Part shown: in pieces, positions 30,416-38,719 of the stretch
Layout of the letters: every line of letters starts with the position of its first letter
How positions within the stretch are numbered: position 1 is the stretch's first letter
Assembly (NCBI GenBank): GCA_027603945.1
Contig: JADIIU010000017.1
Location: forward strand, 1-64,000
Direction of reading: 5' to 3'
Length of the DNA: 64,000 bases
DNA from: Terramyces sp. JEL0728
Taxonomy: Eukaryota > Chytridiomycota > Chytridiomycetes > Rhizophydiales > Terramycetaceae
Program-made: the position numbers and the translations under genes
The notes under the pieces: model-generated
What the model was told of the DNA's origin: nothing
Seen by the model: only the letters and a program-made list of their open reading frames with translations
Database searches by the model: none

Positions 30416-31012
30416 TTAAAGAGCCAAGAAAGCGACAGCGATAGCAGCCAAAGAGAACCCGGTGGTTTGAGCACTGGAGATGATTGGGCTGTTTGCACCG
30501 TATCCGTAAGCAGCAGTGGTTGCAGCTACAGCAAGGTCAACGGAAGCAGTTCCGTAAGCGTCAGGAGTAGCGTAACCAGTTGGAGCAGCTACTGGGAGGT
30601 CTTCGTCACAAGGAGTAGTAGTGGCGGCAACTGGAAGGTCTTCGTCGCAGTCGGTGGTGGTTGGATAAGCAGCAACTGGGAGGTCTTGGTTGTAGGCTGG
30701 GGTTGGAGCAACCTTTGGGAGGTCTTCGTCACATCCAGTGGTGGTTGGATAAGCAGCGACTGGGAGGTCTTGGTTGTAGGCTGCTGATGGAGCAGCTTTT
30801 GGAAGGTCGTGGTTGTAACCGTGGTTGTAAGAGTCAGTTGGAGCAGCTTTTGGGAGGTCTTGGTCGTATCCATGGTTGTATCCGTGAGTTGGAGCAGCGA
30901 CTGGAAGGTCTTGGTTGTAACCTTTAGTTGGGGCAGCGACTGGAAGGTCTTGGTTGTAAGCATTGTAAGCTGGAGCAGCAATAACAGCGGAGGCGATGAT
31001 GAAGAATTGCAT
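30416..31012 (-). CDS. Repeat-rich GPI-type cell-surface protein 1
   Basis: 198 aa, single exon. The signal peptide is MQFFIIASAVIAAPA. The body is made of degenerate repeats built on YNQDLPVAAPT (about eight units), giving way to versions with TTTxCDEDLPVAA, then an Ala/Tyr-rich part and a hydrophobic end (ISSAQTTGFSLAAIAVAFLA) typical of a GPI signal. It is a paralog of 31551-32078, which shares the signal region, DLPV motifs, Ala/Tyr/Thr composition and the AQTxGFS tail. Likely a wall or surface structural protein, O-glycosylated on Thr. A TATA box lies about 43 nt before the ATG. No enzymatic domain. Confidence 0.62.
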   Translation of the reverse strand: MQFFIIASAVIAAPAYNAYNQDLPVAAPTKGYNQDLPVAAPTHGYNHGYDQDLPKAAPTDSYNHGYNHDLPKAAPSAAYNQDLPVAAYPTTTGCDEDLPKVAPTPAYNQDLPVAAYPTTTDCDEDLPVAATTTPCDEDLPVAAPTGYATPDAYGTASVDLAVAATTAAYGYGANSPIISSAQTTGFSLAAIAVAFLAL

Positions 31013-31550
31013 TTTTATTTCTATTTGTTGGTGATTACTTTCAAAATTGTCTTCTATTTATAGTTTGTGATTGACAGGGAGGCGTCTGTGCAATTGGTTG
31101 CCTCGTCCCAGGCGTTTGATACGCCATCCAAAGTTCACTGTTCGTGGAGTCTGTTGGTTGGTTTTATGTTGAAGCCTTGCAAATAATTTGTTTCGGGTCT
31201 CTTTTAATTTAACGGAGCCAGCAGTGGTAAAATAGCATGTTCGCGAGGTAGCTTTGGTATTTGCTGATATTGGCTTGATAACACATCAAGTGCTAATATT
31301 ATGTTGGCTCTCAAATTTAATAATTGATGAGCTACGGTATACTAATCCGCGAGAGTCATGGAGGCGTCTTAAAATAGAAATACACAGGCAGTAAGTTTCT
31401 GGTTGATTGAAATTATTGCTGGTATGCCACTGTAAATTGGTTTTCCATTGGTTTACTATGAGAACGCAAAAATATTATTCATAATCTGATTTTATTAAAA
31501 TGATAAGCTATTATAAACAATTTCTACAGATTCCAAATCATCAAATTTGT
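31013..31550. other. Promoter region of surface protein 1
   Basis: TATTTATA at 31055-31062 is the minus-strand TATAAATA. Farther out, CAATTGGTTGCCTCGTCCCA (31091-31110) resembles an element before the paralog at 31551-32078. No gene seen. Confidence 0.5.
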
Positions 31551-32078
31551 TTACAAAGCAAGGATGAAAGCAGCAGCAGCAAAGACTGAGAAACCGGCAG
31601 TTTGTGCGTTGCTGATTACGTTAGCACTGTAAGCAGATGCTGTTGTAGCAATGACTGGGAGGTCTGCAGTTGCAGTTCCATAGGCGACTGGAGCGTCATA
31701 AGCTGGAGCAGTGGTGACTTCAGCTTGATCCTCTTCACAGTCATCGTCATATGCAGCTGTAGTTGGTTGAACTTGGGGTAAATCTTGTTCGCAAGGTGTG
31801 GTGGTAGCTACAACTGGCAAGTCTTGGGCTCCATAACCGCCATAGGCTGATGGAGTAGCGATGACAGGAGAGTCTGTGGTTTGCGCTCCGTAAGCTGCAC
31901 CATAGTTTGCAACTGGAGCTTGAGTTTGAGCAGCATCATAAGCTGCAACTGATGTAGAATAAGCTGCCATTTCTTCTGAACAATCAGTGTTGGTTGGGAT
32001 AGCGACTGGAGCTTGTTGGCCATAAGCACCGTAAGCAGGGGCAGCGATAGCGACGGAAGCGAGAACAATGAATTTCAT
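31551..32078 (-). CDS. Repeat-rich GPI-type cell-surface protein 2
   Basis: 175 aa, single exon. The signal peptide is MKFIVLASVAIAAPAYGA. Composition is Ala/Tyr/Thr/Gln-rich with scattered acid-Cys motifs (TDCSEEM, TPCEQDLPQV, DDDCEEDQAE) like the CDEDLPVA units of its upstream neighbour, but with less regular repeats. The C-terminus ISNAQTAGFSVFAAAAFILA is a GPI-type signal nearly the same as in protein 1. Tandem paralog, likely a structural surface protein. The TATA box (TTTTTATA read on the plus strand, 32118-32125) is about 40 nt before the ATG. Function beyond the surface location is unknown. Confidence 0.6.
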   Translation of the reverse strand: MKFIVLASVAIAAPAYGAYGQQAPVAIPTNTDCSEEMAAYSTSVAAYDAAQTQAPVANYGAAYGAQTTDSPVIATPSAYGGYGAQDLPVVATTTPCEQDLPQVQPTTAAYDDDCEEDQAEVTTAPAYDAPVAYGTATADLPVIATTASAYSANVISNAQTAGFSVFAAAAFILAL

Positions 32079-32479
32079 TTTAAATCTAGGTGATGTTCAA
32101 GAATGGTGATTCACAGCTTTTTATATCATTGCCTGTGAGGTTCCAGACTTTTATGTCTGAACGCCCCCAATTGCCTCATCCTGAGGTGAAGCCTATGAGG
32201 GCTCACTCTGTGCCTTTGCTGCTTTTGGCCTTCACACTATTATATAATCAATAATGAAAAGAATAGCAGACATGGCGGCTGCATTTAATTAGCGGGGTTT
32301 ATTTGGTATGCACTGCACATTTAATCGGATTCCTGAGGCGCGTTTAATATATTGTACATAGGGATGAAACAGTATCACCTTTACGGCCTACGGGATCTGC
32401 CTACGTAGTCATCTGGTATGTAATGTAATCCCGGTTATTTGAATGCTCATGTACAATGTTCCTAATATGTTGTGGATAT
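32079..32479. other. Promoter of surface protein 2 and convergent gap
   Basis: Holds TTTTTATA (32118-32125) and CAATTGCCTCATCCTGAGG (32168-32186), the latter similar to the element before surface protein 1. Nothing else seen. Confidence 0.45.
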
Positions 32480-32800
32480 TTATTTATTTCCTAAATATTT
32501 TTTAGCTTCTTGGCCAACTAGAGTTCGTCCTGGGTTACCACCAGCAATCCATTCATCAACACTAAACAGGTCAAATAACCCCACTTTGTTTAGAGTAGGA
32601 ATCGAAGCGACAAGTTCACCCGTTACTCCAAGATCGCCCGCATTGTATTTGCTGATATTGACCAGCATTGTAGCTACTGTACCTGTTTGCACTTTAGTTC
32701 CATCAGCAAGAGTAACGGCAGGAAGCGATGCGCTATCAGCAGCCAAAATTTTGGAATTAATAGTCTTCAAATCGGCAGTCAAGTCTTTAATTTTTGTCAT
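32480..32800 (-). CDS. Small soluble protein, unrecognised family
   Basis: 106 aa, single exon, ATG at 32800. No signal peptide or membrane segment. The sequence is orderly and conserved-looking: SASLPAVTLADGTKVQTGTV, ATMLVNISKYNAG, VASIPTLNKVGLFDLFSVDE and GGNPGRTLVGQEAKKYL. It reads like a single-domain cytosolic protein of the sort found in bacteria as well as fungi. I could not name a function. Absence of introns is compatible with transfer from bacteria but many genes here are intronless. Confidence 0.6.
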   Translation of the reverse strand: MTKIKDLTADLKTINSKILAADSASLPAVTLADGTKVQTGTVATMLVNISKYNAGDLGVTGELVASIPTLNKVGLFDLFSVDEWIAGGNPGRTLVGQEAKKYLGNK

Positions 32801-33387
32801 TTCTATCTGTATTGAATTCTTGCATTCTTTATACTTTTCGGAAATTCGGGTATACTACCGGCAAATTAGTTTACAGGTTTAGATGGCTAAATGATGACCA
32901 GGTCGGAATAAACCGCCAATAAGGAGTGGATACATGCAGTTTAATTAATATTGCTCAATAGTGGAGAAGCTCTATACCGTATTTCTGAGCACTCTAGCGA
33001 TATTTCGCAAACTACAATAATTGGAATTAATAAGAATTTCCAAGAGTTGCTCCTGACGATCCTGTAAACAATTAAGTATCTTGCTCTGTATTTATTCTTA
33101 TCAGCGTATTACGTTATCACACTAGTTATCGATAACGAAATTCCATGCAAAATATTTGCACCATTTTCTTACGTAGCACGCAACCAAGAGACAAAACCAT
33201 AAAAAATTAGCTGTGGACTGGTTTGATAGCTGTATGGTCTCTGGCAGCGATGGAGACTGCAGTTCCTCGATATATTTGATATTCACCTGGTCAATGTATC
33301 TCGTTATCATTCTGTTATCTGCAAGAGATGAACGACGTCACATGACTTGCTCCAAGTTTAAATTCAAAAAAATCCTTTGAAAACAAA
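32801..33387. other. Intergenic region upstream of MET1
   Basis: A 62-codon minus-strand frame at 33122-33310 has no family signal. It contains the MET1 promoter. No repeats or RNA genes recognised. Confidence 0.5.
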
Positions 33388-34554
33388 ATGTTTAATGTGC
33401 AATTAAGAAACAAGCAGATATTAATCGTGCTAGGAGATGAGCTGCAGGATCACAATGATATGGCAATTGTCGGCAGATTGCTCCCCAGCGAAGCAAATAT
33501 CACTATAGCAACCAGCAAACAGCCAACATCAGCCTTGGAAGCATTAATTGCTACGGGAGAAGTAGGGCTGATCAATAGAGACATTGAACTGCAAGAGTGT
33601 CACAACTATCACTGGGTTATACTGGCCGGCGAGAATAATGAACTGGACAAATATTGCAAACACTCTAGAATTTGGATATCGTGCTTGAATGATCCAGAAC
33701 TATCTGATATTCAATTTGATTATGAAAAGTCTGGTGTAGAAATTGTAGAGGAGAATTTGGATACATTGGATGCATCTTCATATTCAGAAGAATGCAGCTC
33801 AGAATTTTCAGAAACAACACTATCTACACCGAATGAAAAGATTCCTACTCTATACTTGGTCGGTGTAGGTCCTGGATCACCAGATTTAATGACTGTACGA
33901 GCACAAAAGCTGTTGCAATCATGCCCAGTAATCATTTCCGATAGACTGGTGTGTAAAGATATATTCGATAATATCCCCACCAAAACCAGACTATTGTTTA
34001 CTAGAAAGGTGTGTGGTAAAGCAAATATGGCACAAAATGAAATCAATAATTGGATCATTGAACATTTGCAACAAGGTCAAGATGTACTCAGAATTAAAGG
34101 TGGCGATCCATTTGTATTTGGAAGAGGCGGTGAAGAATGGAATCTTGCAAAAGAACATGGATACAAAGTAGAAATGGTTCCTGGTATCTCTAGCTGTATT
34201 TCTGCTGGTGGGCTGGCAGGAATACCTGTAACTCAAAGAGGGGTAGCAGATTCCTTTGTAGTTGCAACCGGGCAAAAAGAAGACGGCAGTTGGTCTGGTG
34301 TCCCTAAATATTCGCCCACCAGAACGTTAGTTTTACTAATGTCGATTGGTGTGCTTGGCAAACTACAATCCAATTTGTTAAAGTACCATGACTATCCTAC
34401 AGATATACCAGTTGCAGTGATATATAGAGCTAGTTGGCCCGACCAAAGAGTAATCAGAGGGACTCTTACTGACATTGCTGCAAAAGTAAAAGAATCTGGA
34501 ATCAAAAATCATTCAACTGTTATAATTGGAAATGTAGTGGATTATTTGAAATAA
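33388..34554 (+). CDS. MET1: Uroporphyrinogen-III C-methyltransferase (siroheme synthesis)
   Basis: 388 aa, single exon. Residues about 150-385 are a classical SUMT domain: TLYLVGVGPGSPDLMTVRAQ, PVIISDRLV, VLRIKGGDPFVFGRGGEEW, MVPGISSCISAGGLAGIPVT and TLVLLMSIGVL. It uses SAM to methylate uroporphyrinogen III to precorrin-2, the first committed step to siroheme, the cofactor of sulfite (and nitrite) reductase. The N-terminal 130 residues form a separate domain (ILIVLGDELQDHNDMAIVGR) as in fungal Met1 and CysG-type fusions; it lacks an obvious GxGxxA nucleotide loop, so dehydrogenase activity is doubtful. Connects with HEM13 through the shared tetrapyrrole pathway. Confidence 0.9.
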   Translation: MFNVQLRNKQILIVLGDELQDHNDMAIVGRLLPSEANITIATSKQPTSALEALIATGEVGLINRDIELQECHNYHWVILAGENNELDKYCKHSRIWISCLNDPELSDIQFDYEKSGVEIVEENLDTLDASSYSEECSSEFSETTLSTPNEKIPTLYLVGVGPGSPDLMTVRAQKLLQSCPVIISDRLVCKDIFDNIPTKTRLLFTRKVCGKANMAQNEINNWIIEHLQQGQDVLRIKGGDPFVFGRGGEEWNLAKEHGYKVEMVPGISSCISAGGLAGIPVTQRGVADSFVVATGQKEDGSWSGVPKYSPTRTLVLLMSIGVLGKLQSNLLKYHDYPTDIPVAVIYRASWPDQRVIRGTLTDIAAKVKESGIKNHSTVIIGNVVDYLK

Positions 34555-34591
34555 ACTCGTATATTTTAATTGGAAGCTACAAGTAAAATAT

Positions 34592-36133
34592 TCAATATTT
34601 TTTCGCAAGCTCAGATTTCATAGAAGCAGTACCGACCTTGCTATGAGCTGTAGATTTCGAGCCATAGCTAAAAATCATATTGTTCTTGATGATGACAGAC
34701 ATTCGTTCAAACAACGCAGCAGTCAAAGCCCCATGAACAGCAAAAGCCAACGAATCCGCACTAAGAAACCCTAACCAAACCCGATCATCTTTCAACCACT
34801 CTGTCGAATTCTTTATACGATCTTCTAAAATAAAGAACGCAACCATGGTGAACTGGCACATAAAGTTGACGGCGAACCATTTATCTACTGCCCATACTAT
34901 CTTGAATACATCAGTGAATTTTTCGTAGTCTGGCGAAGAGGTTATTAGTTTGTAGATAATGAATAGTGGTGGGATGCAATCGATAAAGTAGTAGAGCAAG
35001 TACCAAATCAGGTTGGTGACGCTAATAACAGAGACTAGCTGCTGGTTAAAGTTGACATTAGGTACAACCTGCATGAACCTGACATAGTTATTCCAAGTAA
35101 GACAGACATTGACAGCAACAACAAGGAAATACGACCCGTATTCAACAGCCCAATGTACTGGTTGCACCGTGTAAATAATCCTGAAAGAAAGAATAATGGA
35201 CAGGATAGTAGCAACCAATAAACTCGTATAATGCAGCCCGTCAACCAATTTAGAGTAAAATCCAACATTAGCCATGAAAGCCACCACAACGAAAAACAAA
35301 AAGATTATTTGCGTGATAAAGTTGATCAACAAGTACGGTTTCCGTTGTCTCCATAGTTTTACGCCATGGTAATAGACAGAGTAAGATAATAGCAGCACAG
35401 ACACTAGTGGCATGAATATTGTCATATAATCTGCCCAGAAAGTAAAGTCGGGGATGAAGGGGTTGGTGGAAATCATGATTGTGTACGAGATTTTTGCCTG
35501 TCCGGTTCCTACAGGAATACCTAAATACTGAGCGTTTACAGTTTGAAGAGCCGCAGTGGTGATTGAAATTGGTCCGGCTGTCAAATCGTAGACAGTTGGG
35601 GTTCCAGTACATCCAGCAGATGGATAAATATTCATTGTGCCGTTAGAGTTGCAGATTATGTTTTCTGCGGGGGTACATTGACTATCTGCCAAATAATATA
35701 CATCCGCGTAACCCTTAAGTGATGTAGACGTGGCAGCAGTTAAGGCGCAATACTGTGTGTCTGAATTGAGTTGTGGAACGGCAGACAGCGGATTAGCATT
35801 CGGAGCATACACAGTTGCCACACTCTTGTAGTTACCGGCCTGAGTAAGGTACTGCGGATACCCATGCTGGACCAGTGGGTAAGCGCAGCATTGTTCAGAT
35901 AACACTGCTTTTAAAGTACCAAAACATCTCAAATTGTAGTATTTGTAATTCCTTGCTTGGAAAGAGTAACCAACCGGCCAAGTTTCGTTTACTGCTGCTG
36001 TTGCTCCTTCATTTGCAATTGAGTGGTGGTACATTACGTTTGGTGGTCCGTCATTGCATTTCCCTTGCCACCATTGCGAAGTTATAAACATCCGAGCATC
36101 CAAGGCTGCCGCGAGTATAGTCCAGGTGATCAT
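34592..36133 (-). CDS. Seven-transmembrane receptor-like protein with cysteine-rich ectodomain
   Basis: 513 aa, single exon. A cleavable signal peptide (MITWTILAAALDA) leads into an ectodomain of about 200 residues with at least ten cysteines and repeated aromatic/Gly-Thr strands (WWQGKCNDGPPNVMYHHSIA, CAYPLVQHGYPQYL, CTPAENIICNSNG). Seven hydrophobic segments follow from about residue 240 (MTIFMPLVSVLLLSYSVYYH to DSLAFAVHGALTAALFERM), with a short Ser/Lys cytosolic tail. The architecture suggests a membrane receptor sensing an extracellular ligand, but I know no named class. It is not similar by eye to the 7TM trio at 49.6-52.8 kb. Confidence 0.6.
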   Translation of the reverse strand: MITWTILAAALDARMFITSQWWQGKCNDGPPNVMYHHSIANEGATAAVNETWPVGYSFQARNYKYYNLRCFGTLKAVLSEQCCAYPLVQHGYPQYLTQAGNYKSVATVYAPNANPLSAVPQLNSDTQYCALTAATSTSLKGYADVYYLADSQCTPAENIICNSNGTMNIYPSAGCTGTPTVYDLTAGPISITTAALQTVNAQYLGIPVGTGQAKISYTIMISTNPFIPDFTFWADYMTIFMPLVSVLLLSYSVYYHGVKLWRQRKPYLLINFITQIIFLFFVVVAFMANVGFYSKLVDGLHYTSLLVATILSIILSFRIIYTVQPVHWAVEYGSYFLVVAVNVCLTWNNYVRFMQVVPNVNFNQQLVSVISVTNLIWYLLYYFIDCIPPLFIIYKLITSSPDYEKFTDVFKIVWAVDKWFAVNFMCQFTMVAFFILEDRIKNSTEWLKDDRVWLGFLSADSLAFAVHGALTAALFERMSVIIKNNMIFSYGSKSTAHSKVGTASMKSELAKKY

Positions 36134-36325
36134 TTTGAAAGTATAAATTCCCTTTGTCTGATTATGTCATCTTCTATTAATGATAATGACCAGAGGAAAA
36201 TTAGGTCCGACAATATACAGCAAATGACCGCGAGTTAATAGCGAAATATATCGGACCAAGTGGGATTAATCCTTGCTGTGTTGATTGACCTCTTGCTGTC
36301 ACTTTTTCACTTCTTTTTAGAACTA

Positions 36326-36856
36326 ATGAAAAAAGGAAATTGTCAGCTGGAAGCTATATCAAAAAAGAGAATAAAACTGGATCATCAAGACTCTGAGCAA
36401 GTGCTCCAGTGCTCAAAATGCAATTTTGTTTCGTTGAATTCCAACCATTTTACCCTGCACCAAATGGGACATGAAGGAAAGAGCTTTAGACTTAATTTAC
36501 AATTAAAGCGGAAATCTGTTGATTTGAACAAAGTGGATCAGCCGAAAACAACGGGAAAGGACTGCGATTCGATACTGCACAAACCAAATACCACCACTGT
36601 AGAGAAATATAGCGAGACACAGAGCAACAGCGACGATACACTTTCTAACCATGAAGAGGGATTGCCAGACTGCGAAATGGAATTAGACAGAGATCTAGTG
36701 AAGGATTCAATAAGCCATATTGATTTCCATTTCAAATCAAAAATCATTGAAGAGCAAGAGGAATGCGAATCTCTGAATTCTTTTGATTTGTCGTTCGCAT
36801 CGCTGGTCCCTGTAAACCAAGACAATTGTTCCAAATTATATCTACCGTATTTATAA
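36326..36856 (+). CDS. Single C2H2 zinc-finger protein
   Basis: About 176 aa, single exon, ATG at 36326 directly after a pyrimidine-rich stretch ending in AG, so a leader intron is possible. One classical finger: CSKCNFVSLNSNHFTLHQMG-H, spacing C-x2-C-x12-H-x3-H, flanked by basic residues (SKKRIKL and KRKSVDLNK). The rest is acidic and Ser-rich with LDRDLVKDSISHIDFHF and ESLNSFDLSFASLV segments that could be activation or interaction motifs. Probably a small nuclear regulator; a single finger alone gives limited DNA specificity. No ortholog recognised. Confidence 0.55.
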   Translation: MKKGNCQLEAISKKRIKLDHQDSEQVLQCSKCNFVSLNSNHFTLHQMGHEGKSFRLNLQLKRKSVDLNKVDQPKTTGKDCDSILHKPNTTTVEKYSETQSNSDDTLSNHEEGLPDCEMELDRDLVKDSISHIDFHFKSKIIEEQEECESLNSFDLSFASLVPVNQDNCSKLYLPYL

Positions 36857-36978
36857 TATATCTCTAATTCACTGCTTATTCGGCATTCTATTTCTAACTC
36901 TATTGATTTATCAGGCAGTTTATCTCTATTGCTCAAGCGAGGGAGATAGTTTGCCATTGTTCCAGTTCAACTTTCCAA

Positions 36979-37491
36979 ATGAAATCGCACTTACTACTGG
37001 GAGTATGCATTGGCTCTACATATTCCAGCAGCTCTGACAGTGTTTCCATCGAACAGTCAAGTTTTACCAGCGTATCTTTGAGTTTTACCAGCGTATCATC
37101 GAGTTTTACAAGCACACAATCGAATGTTTCCCCGCCAAGTGCAAATTCAATCACTGCGACTCAATCTACGACAACACTCAGTCCATCTACAACGACTACA
37201 GATACCATTACAGATCCAATCGCGCCTGTCATTTCCAGTTTTTCATCCATCGTTGCTCAGCTCCCAACAACTACCAATGAATCGTTAATTACAGATACGG
37301 TCCCAATTCCTACTGTTCATGCTGGTGCTGCATACGCAGATATCCAACCAGATGCGCAAGTTATTCCACAAACAACGAACGCAACTCAGCCAACTTACAA
37401 TACGTCCTTATTCGGCAACTCGATACTATCAAGCTCAAGCCAGCTATCTATTTCCATAGTTGCCCTGGTAATAGTTGCGATATTATTTTAA
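36979..37491 (+). CDS. Ser/Thr-rich GPI-type surface protein
   Basis: 170 aa, single exon. The signal peptide is MKSHLLLGVCIGSTYSS. The Ser/Thr/Val-rich body has repeated SFTSVSLSFTSVSSSFTST near the N-terminus and TTTLSPSTTTTDTITDP further on, consistent with heavy O-mannosylation, and a hydrophobic C-terminus (LSISIVALVIVAILF) fitting a GPI signal. No catalytic domain. The next surface gene starts only 72 bp downstream. Likely a wall mannoprotein; specific role unknown. Confidence 0.55.
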   Translation: MKSHLLLGVCIGSTYSSSSDSVSIEQSSFTSVSLSFTSVSSSFTSTQSNVSPPSANSITATQSTTTLSPSTTTTDTITDPIAPVISSFSSIVAQLPTTTNESLITDTVPIPTVHAGAAYADIQPDAQVIPQTTNATQPTYNTSLFGNSILSSSSQLSISIVALVIVAILF

Positions 37492-37534
37492 TAAACATCG
37501 TGTTTCACATTGACAATGGGTTTGGGTCTGGCAG

Positions 37535-37542
37535 TATAAATA
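37535..37542 (+). promoter_or_regulatory. TATA box of Thr-rich surface protein
   Basis: TATAAATA, 29 nt before the ATG at 37564, so transcription should begin almost at the start codon. Confidence 0.5.
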
Positions 37543-37563
37543 CTCGTACTACTGGGGTCGGTA

Positions 37564-38022
37564 ATGTTGATCGTTCCTTCTGAAGCTTGCACTGACATTT
37601 CCCTTGTGCCAAGGGTGTTAGATACCACGACTGCCTGCCAAGATAATCCATTTACAACAGTGTTGCCAGCAACCACAGAATGTCAAGATAATCCATTTAC
37701 AACTGCCTTACCCGTCACCACAGTACCAATAACTACAGAATGTCTAGATACTACTATCGCAGCAATAATCAATACCACTCCAAGCGCTGAACCAATACCA
37801 ACTTTCACTACCGCATGCAGTACTATTGCACCATTACCTTCAATCTCTTCTCAATGTGGTCCAGTCCCATCTTTAGACCCAGATTCGATTCCTCAGCTGA
37901 CAACTGCAGTGTACAATGATAGTATATTAACTACCATTAATCCTGATAGAGGAATTGTCTCTGGAGCGCAATCATTTGGATTTTCTCTGTTTATCATCTT
38001 ATTGCTGGCAATCTTTATCTAA
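37564..38022 (+). CDS. Thr/Cys repeat surface protein with GPI-type tail
   Basis: 152 aa, single exon. Two near-perfect repeats of TxCQDNPFTTxLPxTT lie near the N-terminus, followed by Thr/Ile/Pro-rich sequence with CSTIAP and CGPVPS cysteines. The tail VSGAQSFGFSLFIILLLAIF shares the AQ(S/T)xGFS(L/V) pattern with the surface proteins at 30416 and 31551. The N-terminus MLIVPSEACTDI is a poor signal peptide, so a short upstream start or leader exon may be missing, although the TATA spacing leaves little room. Likely a surface protein of the same general class. Confidence 0.5.
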   Translation: MLIVPSEACTDISLVPRVLDTTTACQDNPFTTVLPATTECQDNPFTTALPVTTVPITTECLDTTIAAIINTTPSAEPIPTFTTACSTIAPLPSISSQCGPVPSLDPDSIPQLTTAVYNDSILTTINPDRGIVSGAQSFGFSLFIILLLAIFI

Positions 38023-38062
38023 CAGAAATTATAAAATATTTTGATATTTTTTTTGTTTTTGC

Positions 38063-38620
38063 ATGGGAAAGAAAGTAAAGGACAGTAGTAAACTAAAAAA
38101 GAGCAGGACAGAGACAATTCCAGTCGAATCGCATTCAGAAGAGAAAGAAAAGATATCTGTGGAACCCCAACAGGAAGAACCCAAACCAAATCACTCTGCG
38201 GTAGAATCTCAAAAGAAAGAGGAATCCGTCAAAGCACAGACTAAGGAAACACAACAGGAGGAACAAGATACTCTAGAAACAAAACCGGTGAGAAAATACG
38301 TCCCGGGGCTAAACACTGCATTCGTTTATACAACAGAATACACCAAACAAAAAGTCTACGAACTTAATTGGCAAAATATCCCCGTAATGAGAAGGATATC
38401 AGATGATTACATGAATGCTTCAAATATTTTACAAGCTGCACAAGTTCCCAAAGACAAACGGAAAAAAATCATAAAGAAATTATGCTCTTTGGTTCCATTT
38501 GAGCGTATAGAAGAAGGATATTTTAAATATCAGGGTGTTTGGGTCCCATTAAAAGCTGCGAAATCGTTGGCGGAGAGATGGAATGTCTATGAATTCATTA
38601 AACCAATTTTTGACAAATAA
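38063..38620 (+). CDS. APSES/KilA-N-domain DNA-binding protein
   Basis: 185 aa, single exon. The N-terminal 80 residues are charged and disordered (Glu/Lys/Gln-rich). Residues about 87-180 match the fungal APSES (KilA-N) DNA-binding domain: VYELNWQNIPVMRRISDDYM, NASNILQAAQVPKDKRKKII, LVPFERIEEGYFKYQGVWVP and LKAAKSLAERWNVYEFIKPI. Fungal members (Mbp1, Swi4, StuA, Xbp1, Bqt4) regulate the cell cycle or development. Ankyrin repeats and other Swi4/Mbp1 domains are absent. Some short APSES-like proteins (Bqt4) are nuclear-envelope proteins, but no membrane segment is seen here. A sequence-specific regulator is the likely role. Confidence 0.82.
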   Translation: MGKKVKDSSKLKKSRTETIPVESHSEEKEKISVEPQQEEPKPNHSAVESQKKEESVKAQTKETQQEEQDTLETKPVRKYVPGLNTAFVYTTEYTKQKVYELNWQNIPVMRRISDDYMNASNILQAAQVPKDKRKKIIKKLCSLVPFERIEEGYFKYQGVWVPLKAAKSLAERWNVYEFIKPIFDK

Positions 38621-38719
38621 ACGTTTGGTGTTTATCCGTAGCTATTAAAGAAGCAGAAATGGTTTCTCCAGCAAACTTCTAATCCTGTAGTAGGAATCAC
38701 TTTAAATAGTATTTATTAG

